Origin: CALRQJ02 sp943370285 | Lineage (GTDB): Bacteria; Bacteroidota; Bacteroidia; Chitinophagales; Chitinophagaceae | Reading direction: 5' to 3' | NCBI GenBank assembly: GCA_943370285.1 | Contig: CALRQJ020000002.1 | Coordinates: 372,001-436,000, forward strand | Length of the DNA: 64,000 nucleotides | In this document: positions 1-6,869 of the stretch, piece by piece | How the letters are laid out: every line of letters begins with the position of its first letter | Numbering within the stretch: position 1 is the first letter of the stretch | Translations under genes and position numbers: made by a program | Notes under the pieces: generated by a model | Database searches by the model: none | What the model was told of the DNA's origin: nothing | The model's input: the letters and a program-made list of their open reading frames with translations, nothing else

Positions 1-2
1 GT

Positions 3-212
3 GAAGCAAGCTCGACAAATAAGCAAGACTATGACATCATTGCTGGAAATTTATTTCAAAGCGAAGTCGGCGCAAAGTTTACACCAATACAAGACGACAT
101 AAAAGGATTCAACCATGATCCAAAACTTGCCTTTAGCGAAAGACAAATTAGATTAAAAATACCACCGACAGCTAAAGAACTAAAGTGTGACAGTTTACGT
201 TTAGTTTTTTAA
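3..212 (+). CDS. C-terminal end of an unidentified protein (5' truncated by window)
   Basis: An open reading frame enters from the left edge and runs without a stop to a TAA at 210-212, giving the last 69 residues of a protein. The visible part is soluble and moderately charged (it contains DYDIIAGNLFQ and, near the end, RQIRLKIPPTAKEL), with no membrane segment. It ends in LRLVFF. I do not recognise the family. The DYDII start is loosely reminiscent of DUF3990-type or ADP-ribosyltransferase-like tails, but this is too weak for a call. It is followed by about 240 bp of AT-rich intergenic DNA containing the first copy of the local repeat family. Confidence 0.5.
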   Translation, partial: EASSTNKQDYDIIAGNLFQSEVGAKFTPIQDDIKGFNHDPKLAFSERQIRLKIPPTAKELKCDSLRLVF

Positions 213-282
213 GATATGTATAGTGACAAAACGAAAAACAGCAACCAATAATCAGCTTATTCGTAAAAAGTTCTACGAATGG

Positions 283-406
283 GTCCCCGTTGTATTATTT
301 GCGCTAATGCAGATTGGTGTTATAACCATACAAAAAACATTATGCTAAGCACTTGACAATCAATATAGTTAATTTCATATGGGTTTAATTTAATGGCGTA
401 TATTTG
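283..406 (+). repeat. Intergenic repeat, copy A
   Basis: This is the first of three related intergenic segments. Its second half (345-406, 62 bp) matches 1223-1284 at 60 of 62 positions without gaps, and its first half (from 283) aligns at about 75% with 1163-1222. It contains the block CCCGTTGT followed by an AT-rich TATTT stretch. It is preceded by a small hairpin, TTCGTA (260-265) with TACGAA (274-279). It lies just upstream of the 205-residue orphan gene, so that gene is bracketed by direct repeats. Confidence 0.8.
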
Positions 407-450
407 GGAATTAGCGAAAATATTAAAACAAAACTTTAAGTATTTAACAC

Positions 451-1068
451 ATGATAAAATCTTTAGAACAAAAGACAAAATTTAAAAATACTACATTTGA
501 TATAGATGACACAGGTTTACTAATAAAGACTAGTACAAAGACAAAAATATCTGAAATTCATTACCCCTTTGAACAAATAAAGACAAATAGGGCTACAGTT
601 TTAGAGCATAACAAAGGAGTAATGGTATTAAGTGCAATATTTCTTGGACTTTCCGTCTTAGTTTTTATTATCAGTTTTATTGATAATGAAGTTGAAAAAG
701 CATCAGCCTTGTTTTGGATGATGTTATCCCTATTTTTTGGTATTATCTATTTTTTTAGTCGTTCGAAAAAAACATATTTACAAACAACGGACAACCAACT
801 AATAATTTTTAATGTCAGTAAAAGTACGACTCACTTAGTTGATACTTTTATCGACACTTTACTTAGTTCAAGAAATGAGTTTTTAATTCAACGATATGCG
901 ACGTTTAATAAAAATCTAGAGTACTCTGTCCAATTTGACAATATCAATTGGCTATTAAACTCAAAAGCAATTAAAAAAGAAACTTATGATAGAAAACTTG
1001 ACGAGTTAAATAAACTTTTTAATGTAAACTCAATAACCTCAAAAATTGGTTTTGTGAGTGACAAATAA
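451..1068 (+). CDS. Hypothetical membrane protein, 205 aa, with two adjacent transmembrane helices
   Basis: I do not recognise this gene. The product starts with a charged region of about 55 residues. Two hydrophobic segments follow at roughly residues 56-77 (GVMVLSAIFLGLSVLVFII) and 86-102, with a short acidic loop between them. A cytosolic C-terminal domain of about 100 residues, rich in Lys, Asn and Thr, completes it. This hairpin-plus-soluble-domain plan is common in bacterial small sensors and immunity-type proteins, but no motif decides between them. Codon use is very AT-rich compared with the housekeeping genes further right. The gene lies between two direct repeats (283-406 and 1163-1284), as if it were one unit of an exchangeable array. 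Confidence 0.7.
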   Translation: MIKSLEQKTKFKNTTFDIDDTGLLIKTSTKTKISEIHYPFEQIKTNRATVLEHNKGVMVLSAIFLGLSVLVFIISFIDNEVEKASALFWMMLSLFFGIIYFFSRSKKTYLQTTDNQLIIFNVSKSTTHLVDTFIDTLLSSRNEFLIQRYATFNKNLEYSVQFDNINWLLNSKAIKKETYDRKLDELNKLFNVNSITSKIGFVSDK

Positions 1069-1146
1069 AATACTTCCGCTAATAAAAGGGTTGCGTTATA
1101 TGTAAGGTAATTTAACAGCATTCGCAAAAGATACACTTTATCCCAG

Positions 1147-1294
1147 CGGGGTCTCTTTCGGAGTTCCCGTTGTAATATTTGCTAAAATGCAGACTACTGT
1201 AATGTACATACAAAATACCATACTAAGCACTTGACAATCAATATAGTTAATTTTATATGGGTTTAGTTTAATGGCGTATATTTGAGCGTTAGGC
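1147..1294 (+). repeat. Intergenic repeat, copy B, ending in GTTAGGC
   Basis: This is the second copy of the intergenic family. It opens with a hairpin: CGGG (1147-1150) and CTC (1153-1155) pair with GAG (1161-1163) and CCCG (1166-1169). CCCGTTGT then overlaps the hairpin's 3' arm. 1223-1284 follows, nearly identical to 345-406. The segment ends in GCGTTAGGCG (GTTAGGC at 1288-1294), which matches the integron core-site consensus GTTRRRY. An inverted GCCTAAC lies 0.9 kb downstream at 2176-2182. No complete attC-type arm pair is visible in this copy. Confidence 0.75.
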
Positions 1295-1345
1295 GTCATT
1301 GTAGTGACAGCAAACTAATAACAAACTGGCAAAAATTGAAAATCA

Positions 1346-1702
1346 ATGTCAACTGAAAAACCATCCAACATAGACGAGTACATAGCTAAGTTTCCAAAAG
1401 AAACACAAATAATTTTGGAAAAAATTAGAACCACAATTAAAAAAATAGTACCTGAATCAGAAGAAACAATTAGTTATGCTATGCCAGCATTTAAACTCAA
1501 CAAAAAAGCTTTAGTATACTTTGCCGGATATAAAAATCACATTGGTTTTTATGCTACTCCAACAGGGCACAAAAAATTTAAAGAAGAATTATCAATCTAT
1601 AAACAAGGTAAAGGCTCTGTTCAATTTCCACTAGATAACCAAATACCTTACGATTTAATAAAACGAATTGTAAAATTCAGAGTAGAAGAAAATAATAAAT
1701 AA
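1346..1702 (+). CDS. DUF1801 / YdhG-like protein, 118 aa
   Basis: A small soluble protein of the DUF1801 (YdhG, PF08818) family. The typical opening is visible: a helical segment with IDEYIAKFP, then ILEKIRTTIKKIVP, the conserved ETISYAMPAF core at about residues 39-48, and the LVYFAGYKNHIGFYATP strand region at about 56-72. Members adopt a frataxin-like fold and one Bacillus member has been linked to iron delivery; the function here is unknown. The length matches the family. It is followed after 16 bp by a VOC-family gene, so the two are probably co-transcribed, and both sit in one repeat-bounded segment (1288-2182). Codon use is AT-rich like its left neighbour. Confidence 0.85.
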   Translation: MSTEKPSNIDEYIAKFPKETQIILEKIRTTIKKIVPESEETISYAMPAFKLNKKALVYFAGYKNHIGFYATPTGHKKFKEELSIYKQGKGSVQFPLDNQIPYDLIKRIVKFRVEENNK

Positions 1703-1718
1703 TTTAAATAATAAAATT

Positions 1719-2156
1719 ATGGCACTTATCAATCCACACATTAATTTCAACGGCAATGCCGAAGAAGCTTTTACATTTTACAAATCAGTTTTTGGCGGAG
1801 AATTTGCAAAAGTTATGCGTTTCAAAGACCTATCAAGTCCAGAATTTCCTGTAACAGAAAAAGAAGCAAATAAAATAATGCACATTGCTTTACCTATTGG
1901 CAAAAACGTTTTAATGGCTAATGACGTTCCTGAATTTATGGGCACAACTAATGAAAAAGAAAATAGGTCTAAAATATCAATTAGTGCAGAAAGTAAGGAA
2001 GAAGCAGACAAATTATTTAACGGGCTTTCAGCAGGTGGGCAAATAGAAATGCCTATTGCCGACAGTCCTTGGGGTTCCTATTTTGGTATGTTTCGAGACA
2101 AATATGGAATTGAATGGATGGTAGACTTTGACACCAATAATAAAAGGCAAATTTAG
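1719..2156 (+). CDS. VOC-family protein, PhnB-like, 145 aa
   Basis: A vicinal-oxygen-chelate fold protein of the PhnB / glyoxalase-like group. The N-terminus INPHINFNGNAEEAFTFYKS followed by VFGGEF is the hallmark of this family, in which the first beta-alpha-beta unit is followed by a GG turn. The C-terminal block MPIADSPWGSYFGMFRDKYG followed by IEWMVDF is equally typical. Members often lack full metal sites and their substrates are mostly unknown, so I infer no reaction. The gene follows the DUF1801 gene by 16 bp and ends 20 bp before GCCTAAC, the inverted counterpart of the element preceding DUF1801. The pair may therefore move as a unit. Confidence 0.9.
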   Translation: MALINPHINFNGNAEEAFTFYKSVFGGEFAKVMRFKDLSSPEFPVTEKEANKIMHIALPIGKNVLMANDVPEFMGTTNEKENRSKISISAESKEEADKLFNGLSAGGQIEMPIADSPWGSYFGMFRDKYGIEWMVDFDTNNKRQI

Positions 2157-2172
2157 CCGAAGAAAAACAACG

Positions 2173-2318
2173 AACGCCTAACATGAACTGTGTAAAAAAA
2201 CAAATAAATTATTTATTGCACTAGAGTCTCCTACAGGAACCCCGTTGTGTTATTTAAGCTAAACCTGATTAGCGTGATTGCATAGTTTCTCCCAATAAAT
2301 TAATGGTGTACATTAGCA
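2173..2318 (+). repeat. Intergenic repeat, copy C, starting with AACGCCTAAC
   Basis: This is the third and most diverged member of the intergenic family. It begins with AACGCCTAAC (2173-2182), the near-perfect inverse of GTTAGGCGTC at 1288-1297. A short hairpin TCCT-ac-AGGA (2229-2238) follows, then the shared CCCGTTGT (2241-2248) with its TATTT stretch, and finally TTAATGGTGTACATT, which corresponds to TTAATGGCGTATATT in copies A and B. The order of elements is the same in all three copies, which argues for common ancestry rather than chance AT-richness. Confidence 0.6.
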
Positions 2319-2336
2319 TAAATTCTACCTTACGGC

Positions 2337-2780
2337 ATGCCCACTTTTTCAACTCGATCAGATATAGAACAAGCCGTTCAGTTGTTTAATAAACATGCTT
2401 ATAATGCTGGATTTGAATTTAAGGTGTATAGTTCCGAAGCAAGTTGTTTATACATTCAGGCAAGTTTTGATTTTGGCTATTATGTAAATGTGGATATAGA
2501 GTGCCGTGAGGTGTTGTACACCAATATTGATCCCAAAGCTTCTTGGCCCGATGCCTGGTATGCCGATCAACTATTTGTACTAACCGATGAGGAGTTGGAG
2601 GGTATTATTGCATTTCATGACATTGACATCCCAACGGACAAACCTTATTTTGGATTGGTTTTTAATATCACCGGTAAAGACAATTATTTTACTACCGGAA
2701 CAGTCATTTGTACTTCCTTGTATATCAATTGGCGACATCCGAATAAAAACGACGAATATACCTTTCATACTTCCGTATAA
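2337..2780 (+). CDS. Hypothetical protein, 147 aa
   Basis: I do not recognise this soluble, acidic protein. It has no signal peptide or membrane helix. It is rich in aromatic residues (FDFGYYVNVDIE at about 44-55, PDAWYADQLFVL at about 72-83) and has many strand-like stretches, suggesting a compact beta-rich domain. The start at 2337 gives the only long frame here and directly follows repeat copy C. A shorter overlapping frame in another register (2587-2799) and a minus-strand frame (2580-2855) lack comparable sequence character. Composition is less AT-rich than the genes to its left, so it may mark the edge of the accessory stretch. Confidence 0.6.
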   Translation: MPTFSTRSDIEQAVQLFNKHAYNAGFEFKVYSSEASCLYIQASFDFGYYVNVDIECREVLYTNIDPKASWPDAWYADQLFVLTDEELEGIIAFHDIDIPTDKPYFGLVFNITGKDNYFTTGTVICTSLYINWRHPNKNDEYTFHTSV

Positions 2781-2867
2781 TTTTAACCGGGGTGTATAGA
2801 AAAGTCTCGGAAAGGACGTTTTAAAAATAGCCAAAAGCCTTATTTTTAAATTCATAAAGCGTACAAT

Positions 2868-3122
2868 ATGGAGCCTAATGAATTTTCTAATTTAACAGAC
2901 CAAGAACTATTAGCCGAAGCCAATAAAGTAAAATCGGCTTCCTTAAACAGTACACTTTTTATTGGCATTGCCATAGGCATTGTGATTTATAGCGTTGTCA
3001 AAAATAGTTGGGGATTTCTTACACTGATTCTGCTCTACGTGGTGTACAAAATCATCAATAACCCCAAGAAGAAAAGAAACGAAGCATTAGAACAAGCATT
3101 AAAAGAACGAAATTTGAAATAG
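2868..3122 (+). CDS. Small membrane protein, 84 aa
   Basis: A short protein of unknown function. An acidic N-terminal helix (FSNLTDQELLAEANKVKSA) is followed by two closely spaced hydrophobic segments at about residues 30-45 (FIGIAIGIVIYSVV) and 50-66 (FLTLILLYVVYKII), then a strongly basic tail (NPKKKRNEALEQALKER). The positive tail suggests both ends are cytosolic. Similar small two-helix proteins beginning with a TDxELL segment are common in Bacteroidota and have no assigned function. The next gene is about 120 bp downstream, so it is probably monocistronic. Confidence 0.6.
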   Translation: MEPNEFSNLTDQELLAEANKVKSASLNSTLFIGIAIGIVIYSVVKNSWGFLTLILLYVVYKIINNPKKKRNEALEQALKERNLK

Positions 3123-3242
3123 TCTCTTGGGTTTTTATAAGAGTATTAGTTCGGTAAACTAACAGTTAAATTTCATATTCTTTTCTATCCATTCTAGAAA
3201 CATTCGTAAGTGCTAAATTGCAGCTTAAACCACTCATCAAAC

Positions 3243-3863
3243 ATGACATTACCCAGCACAACATATATCTTGCTATGCATCGTTTTCACCTATAGCTGCA
3301 AGAATAGTAGCAGCAATAATAATGTAAAAGATACGGTGGCAAAAACGGTTACAAGTTCAACAATAACTGGTGGCATGGATGCAGATACATCTTCTAAAAC
3401 AGGCCCTAAAAGCAATAACGATTCAGTGGTGCTCAATACTGAATTTTACCAGGTAACTACAAAGCCAAACAAAGATGAGCCGGGTGAACATATTGCGGTT
3501 TATAACAAAGCAACTAAGCAATCATTTGCCATAACTGGTGATAATTATTTTGTAGATCTAAAAAGCCATTATATACTCACAGAAGCAGGTACAGCTGCCA
3601 ATTATCGTTCCTTTTCGGTATACGATTTAACTAGTTTACAAATAGTATTTTCAGGTCAGTACGAAACCGATTTAAACCTTCAAAAAAATAGGGTCAGTTT
3701 TAAAACAGCTATAACGTTAACAGACCCTGCACTAAAACCTAAATGCAGCCCTGAACAACAAATTCCACCAGATAATCTTGGTTATATAGAACAGCAGTAT
3801 TTTAATCTCACAACAAAAAAACTGCAAAAAACAGGTCAATACGAGTGCTGGTATTTTGAATAA
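3243..3863 (+). CDS. Putative lipoprotein, 206 aa
   Basis: The start at 3243 is preferred over an in-frame ATG at 3210 because it gives a compact lipoprotein signal: MTLPSTTYILLCIVFTYSC with the probable lipidated Cys at residue 19. A low-complexity Ser/Asn/Thr linker follows. The mature part is a single domain of about 150 residues with many aromatic strands and a late CSPEQQIPPDN segment. No family is recognised. It lacks Asp at the +2 position (K follows the Cys) and is probably retained in an envelope membrane. About 80 bp separate it from the convergent pyruvate-kinase-like gene. Confidence 0.6.
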   Translation: MTLPSTTYILLCIVFTYSCKNSSSNNNVKDTVAKTVTSSTITGGMDADTSSKTGPKSNNDSVVLNTEFYQVTTKPNKDEPGEHIAVYNKATKQSFAITGDNYFVDLKSHYILTEAGTAANYRSFSVYDLTSLQIVFSGQYETDLNLQKNRVSFKTAITLTDPALKPKCSPEQQIPPDNLGYIEQQYFNLTTKKLQKTGQYECWYFE

Positions 3864-3946
3864 TTCAACAGATTACAACTAAGATTAAACGTACAACCAA
3901 GCACCGATGAAGTTATTTTAATTATCTCGTTTGTCGAAATAAGCTA

Positions 3947-5422
3947 CTATATAGATTTGTCATTTATAAAACTTTGTGCAATACTCAAGGGCCGGAAAGT
4001 GAACCGTTTTTTAATATGATGGCCACCAGTACGTTGCAAAATATCACGTAGCGTTTCAATGACTTCAATGGTGTGATCCCCCTTATTTATCATTACACAT
4101 TCTGCCATGGCAGCATGTGTTGCATCAGTAATTTCTGAACGTGTTGCCATACCGGACTTATTTAGTGTTTCTAATACTTGTGTGGCCCAAACTACCGGTA
4201 CATGAGCAGATTCACAAATCCAAAGAATTTCTTCCTGTATTTCTCCCATTCTTTCAAAACCTATTTCAACGGCAAGGTCTCCACGAGCTATCATTACACC
4301 AAAGGCTTTTTCTTTCATGCCGCAGAATAATAGTCCCGGAAGATTTTCGACAGCTTCTGTGGTTTCAATTTTAATAATTACATGAGGTGGTTGTAAGGAA
4401 ATTTTCCGTAAAATCTCATGAAGACCGGTTATATCTGCAGGATAACGAACAAATGAATAACCCACCATATCAGCATGTTCACAAATAAAAGGCAAACATG
4501 CTTTATCAAATTCAGTAAGCGACGCAATAGAAATGGCTGAGTCAGGAAAATTTATTCCTTTGCCTTCCTTGATTTGTTGTTTGGTAGAAGAAATACGTAC
4601 AATACGCATAGCGGCTTTATTCTTCTTTGTAGTTTCGATAAAACCCTTAATCATGCCATCATCTATATATACCCTTTCTCCTTTTTTAAGCATCTGAATG
4701 ATACCCGTTTCATTGGGACTTATTACAATATCATTCTCATTAAATCCGCTACTACTATCAGCCAGCCAAACTATTTCGCCTTCCTTTATTTTCACTTTTC
4801 CTTTCTCTTTCCCTTTGCTCAATAGTCGAGTTCTAATCTTAGGCCCTGCTAGGTCCATGTAAATTTTACAGGTTAAGTTTGTATATCTGCAGGCCCTTTT
4901 AAGATGATGGATCATTCTTGCCCAGGTAGCTTCATCATCGTGGGCACAATTTATTCGTGCAACATTCATTCCGTTTTGAAGCAGGTTCTTTATTAATGCA
5001 TAATTATTAGCAAATGAAGCATCAAATGTTACCATTATGTATGGAACAGCTGGGTCTCTTTTTTCACCAAAAAGAATATTGCTTTTTTCGGCCATCTGCT
5101 TATGGTTATACTCATAGGTACATTTTTCTAACTCTTTTGTCGAATACTGCTTACCCAATCGTTGGAGAATAGATTGTAACTGACTGTGAATATGACTTTC
5201 TGAACTAGCCAGGGAAGAGAGACCATGTGTATGTAATGCATCTTGTAAGTTCCTTATGTCTTCATTTCTCAATACTAAATAATGAATCAAATTTTTTGCA
5301 GCTGCTAGTTGTTGAGGATGAATATTTTTTAACTGTGCCTTTCTGTTATTAATTTCTAGCAGCATCTTTCTTTCAAGTTCAATCAACGCTAGCTGAATTT
5401 CTTTTAACGAATAGGGCTCCAT
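3947..5422 (-). CDS. Pyruvate-kinase-like protein, 491 aa, with novel N-terminus and no C-domain
   Basis: The catalytic A and B domains of pyruvate kinase are recognisable from about residue 125 to 460. They include GMNVARINCAHDD (151-163, canonical NVVRLNFSHG), DLAGPKIRT (190-198), IDDGMIKG (253-260), KIE at 351-353 carrying the catalytic Lys, ARGDLAVEIG (379-388), WATQVLETLNKSGMATRSE (412-430) and ECVMINKG (441-448). The first 120 residues are an unrelated, mostly helical extension, and the regulatory C-terminal domain of ordinary pyruvate kinases is absent. It presumably transfers phosphate between PEP and ADP, but MINKG in place of the usual MLSGET marks a divergent subfamily. PpdK elsewhere in the window acts on the same metabolites. 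A 14-bp palindrome (5471-5484) lies about 50 bp upstream. Confidence 0.8.
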   Translation of the reverse strand: MEPYSLKEIQLALIELERKMLLEINNRKAQLKNIHPQQLAAAKNLIHYLVLRNEDIRNLQDALHTHGLSSLASSESHIHSQLQSILQRLGKQYSTKELEKCTYEYNHKQMAEKSNILFGEKRDPAVPYIMVTFDASFANNYALIKNLLQNGMNVARINCAHDDEATWARMIHHLKRACRYTNLTCKIYMDLAGPKIRTRLLSKGKEKGKVKIKEGEIVWLADSSSGFNENDIVISPNETGIIQMLKKGERVYIDDGMIKGFIETTKKNKAAMRIVRISSTKQQIKEGKGINFPDSAISIASLTEFDKACLPFICEHADMVGYSFVRYPADITGLHEILRKISLQPPHVIIKIETTEAVENLPGLLFCGMKEKAFGVMIARGDLAVEIGFERMGEIQEEILWICESAHVPVVWATQVLETLNKSGMATRSEITDATHAAMAECVMINKGDHTIEVIETLRDILQRTGGHHIKKRFTFRPLSIAQSFINDKSI

Positions 5423-5591
5423 CTGAAAAGTTAATAAGTTCTTTTGAATGGAATAAAGTTATATTAACTGATGTATTTATACATGATAAATATCAGCAGC
5501 AAATATGAATGTACGCAGCAAATTGTTTTATTAATACTTTATCTTGGAACACAATAGAAAGTATTACCCATTAATACTAAAATCAATACAA

Positions 5592-6746
5592 TTAAACGGT
5601 AGTCTTCGCCTTTCGCTTCAATACCCAAATAAAGATGGCACTACCAACAACCAAAAGGGTAGAAATAATTTCGGCTTGTGTGGGTTGAAATCCTGAAATA
5701 TCGTAGCGGTTATTCACCCTAATTTTTTCAATCAAAAAGCGTTCAACACCATTAATCATTAAATAAACCCCAAACATAATACCTGCGGTTTTCATTTTCT
5801 TTCTGAAAAACCACAATACCCCAAATAATGCAATACCGGCAACCGCTTCATAAAAAGGTGTGGGATAATGCATGTTAGGTAAAACGGTACAAAAGTCATC
5901 CCAATTGCAATTGGGTAATGGTACACCATCTCTGTTTACATTGTGCGGATAATTATAGGCCCACATCCAATCGGGTAACCAACTAAAAGGCTTTGGATTG
6001 TTGTTGATGATACCCCAATCACCATCGCCACTCACCTGACAACCAATTCTGCCCACACCATAGGCCAACATCAAACCCGGTGCAATAGCATCGGCTAAAT
6101 GCAATACGCCAATATTGTTTTTACGGGCATACCAAATAATGGCAACAGCAGCACAAATCAATCCACCATAAAAAGTAAAACCGCTGGCAGATAACATGCT
6201 GCCAATAGGATCGGCAAAAAAACGAGCCGGATTTTCTAAATTATCAAACAACTTAGCTCCAACAAAACCAAATACAGCGGCATAAATCACCAAATCCCCT
6301 ACCCTATCATGTGGCCAAATTCTAATGGTACGTTCTTCAGGCTTATCTAATTTGGTTTTATTTTTTTCCCACCATTTTAATCCGGCAAATAACAATGCTA
6401 CGCCAATGCCCGCTATCCAATTACCTTGACCTGAAAAGATGAAAGCTTGGGTATCTGCCAAAGCATTTTTATCGAGTAATGCACCCACAATTTTAAACCC
6501 TATGAAAAAACCTAATACCGCATTCAATAATAATTCACCAATACCGGCAGGTTTACCCACCAATACTTTTTCTTCCTTAAAAGTTAATAAACCGGCTTGT
6601 TGTTTTCTTTTCAATTCTTGGGTTAAAGTGTAGGCTGCGGCTAAAAAAGCCAACGCTACAAAAAAGCCAAAGGAGTTAACGATTTTTAGCCCTTGAATAT
6701 CAAGGCCAAAAAGGTCTTTAAAAGCGTAATATAGATTGGGATACAT
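5592..6746 (-). CDS. lgt: Prolipoprotein diacylglyceryl transferase
   Basis: Lgt is the inner-membrane enzyme that moves a diacylglyceryl group from phosphatidylglycerol to the lipobox Cys of prolipoproteins. Seven or more hydrophobic segments are visible. The family signature appears as YGVGRIGCQVSGDGDWG near residue 230 (canonical GRxGNFxNxE, here the Bacteroidota form), followed by YPTPFYEAVAGI and the late NGVERFLIEKIRVN block. At 384 residues it is about 100 longer than proteobacterial Lgt. The extra length lies in the N-terminal third and in an insert after the signature (roughly residues 240-285), which is usual for this phylum. Several lipoproteins in this window are expected substrates. 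A hairpin separates it from the upstream pgm gene. Confidence 0.95.
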   Translation of the reverse strand: MYPNLYYAFKDLFGLDIQGLKIVNSFGFFVALAFLAAAYTLTQELKRKQQAGLLTFKEEKVLVGKPAGIGELLLNAVLGFFIGFKIVGALLDKNALADTQAFIFSGQGNWIAGIGVALLFAGLKWWEKNKTKLDKPEERTIRIWPHDRVGDLVIYAAVFGFVGAKLFDNLENPARFFADPIGSMLSASGFTFYGGLICAAVAIIWYARKNNIGVLHLADAIAPGLMLAYGVGRIGCQVSGDGDWGIINNNPKPFSWLPDWMWAYNYPHNVNRDGVPLPNCNWDDFCTVLPNMHYPTPFYEAVAGIALFGVLWFFRKKMKTAGIMFGVYLMINGVERFLIEKIRVNNRYDISGFQPTQAEIISTLLVVGSAIFIWVLKRKAKTTV

Positions 6747-6808
6747 AGTAAATGCTTATAAAAATGTGCAATGCAATGTTAGCGAACTTAGTCCATAAAA
6801 TAAGCAAA

Positions 6809-6851
6809 ATGGTTCATAGCACAGCGTAAGATTCGCCCTACTATGAACCAT
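6809..6851 (-). terminator. Hairpin terminator downstream of the phosphohexomutase gene
   Basis: ATGGTTCATAG (6809-6819) and CTATGAACCAT (6841-6851) form a perfect 11-bp stem around a 21-nt loop. On the minus strand the hairpin is followed by TTTTGCTTATTTT. It sits 18 bp after the stop of the 575-residue mutase and before lgt, so it probably separates the two transcription units. Confidence 0.7.
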
Positions 6852-6869
6852 TGAATAGGATAAAAGCTA

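Noticed and set aside
1069..1294. A complete integron attC site
   Set aside because: Only one core-like arm (GTTAGGC) is visible here, with no matching GCCTAAC arm within the expected distance.
5471..5484. 14-bp palindrome upstream of the pyruvate-kinase-like gene as an operator
   Set aside because: ATGTAT-TT-ATACAT is short and AT-only enough to arise by chance in this intergenic DNA; no second copy seen.
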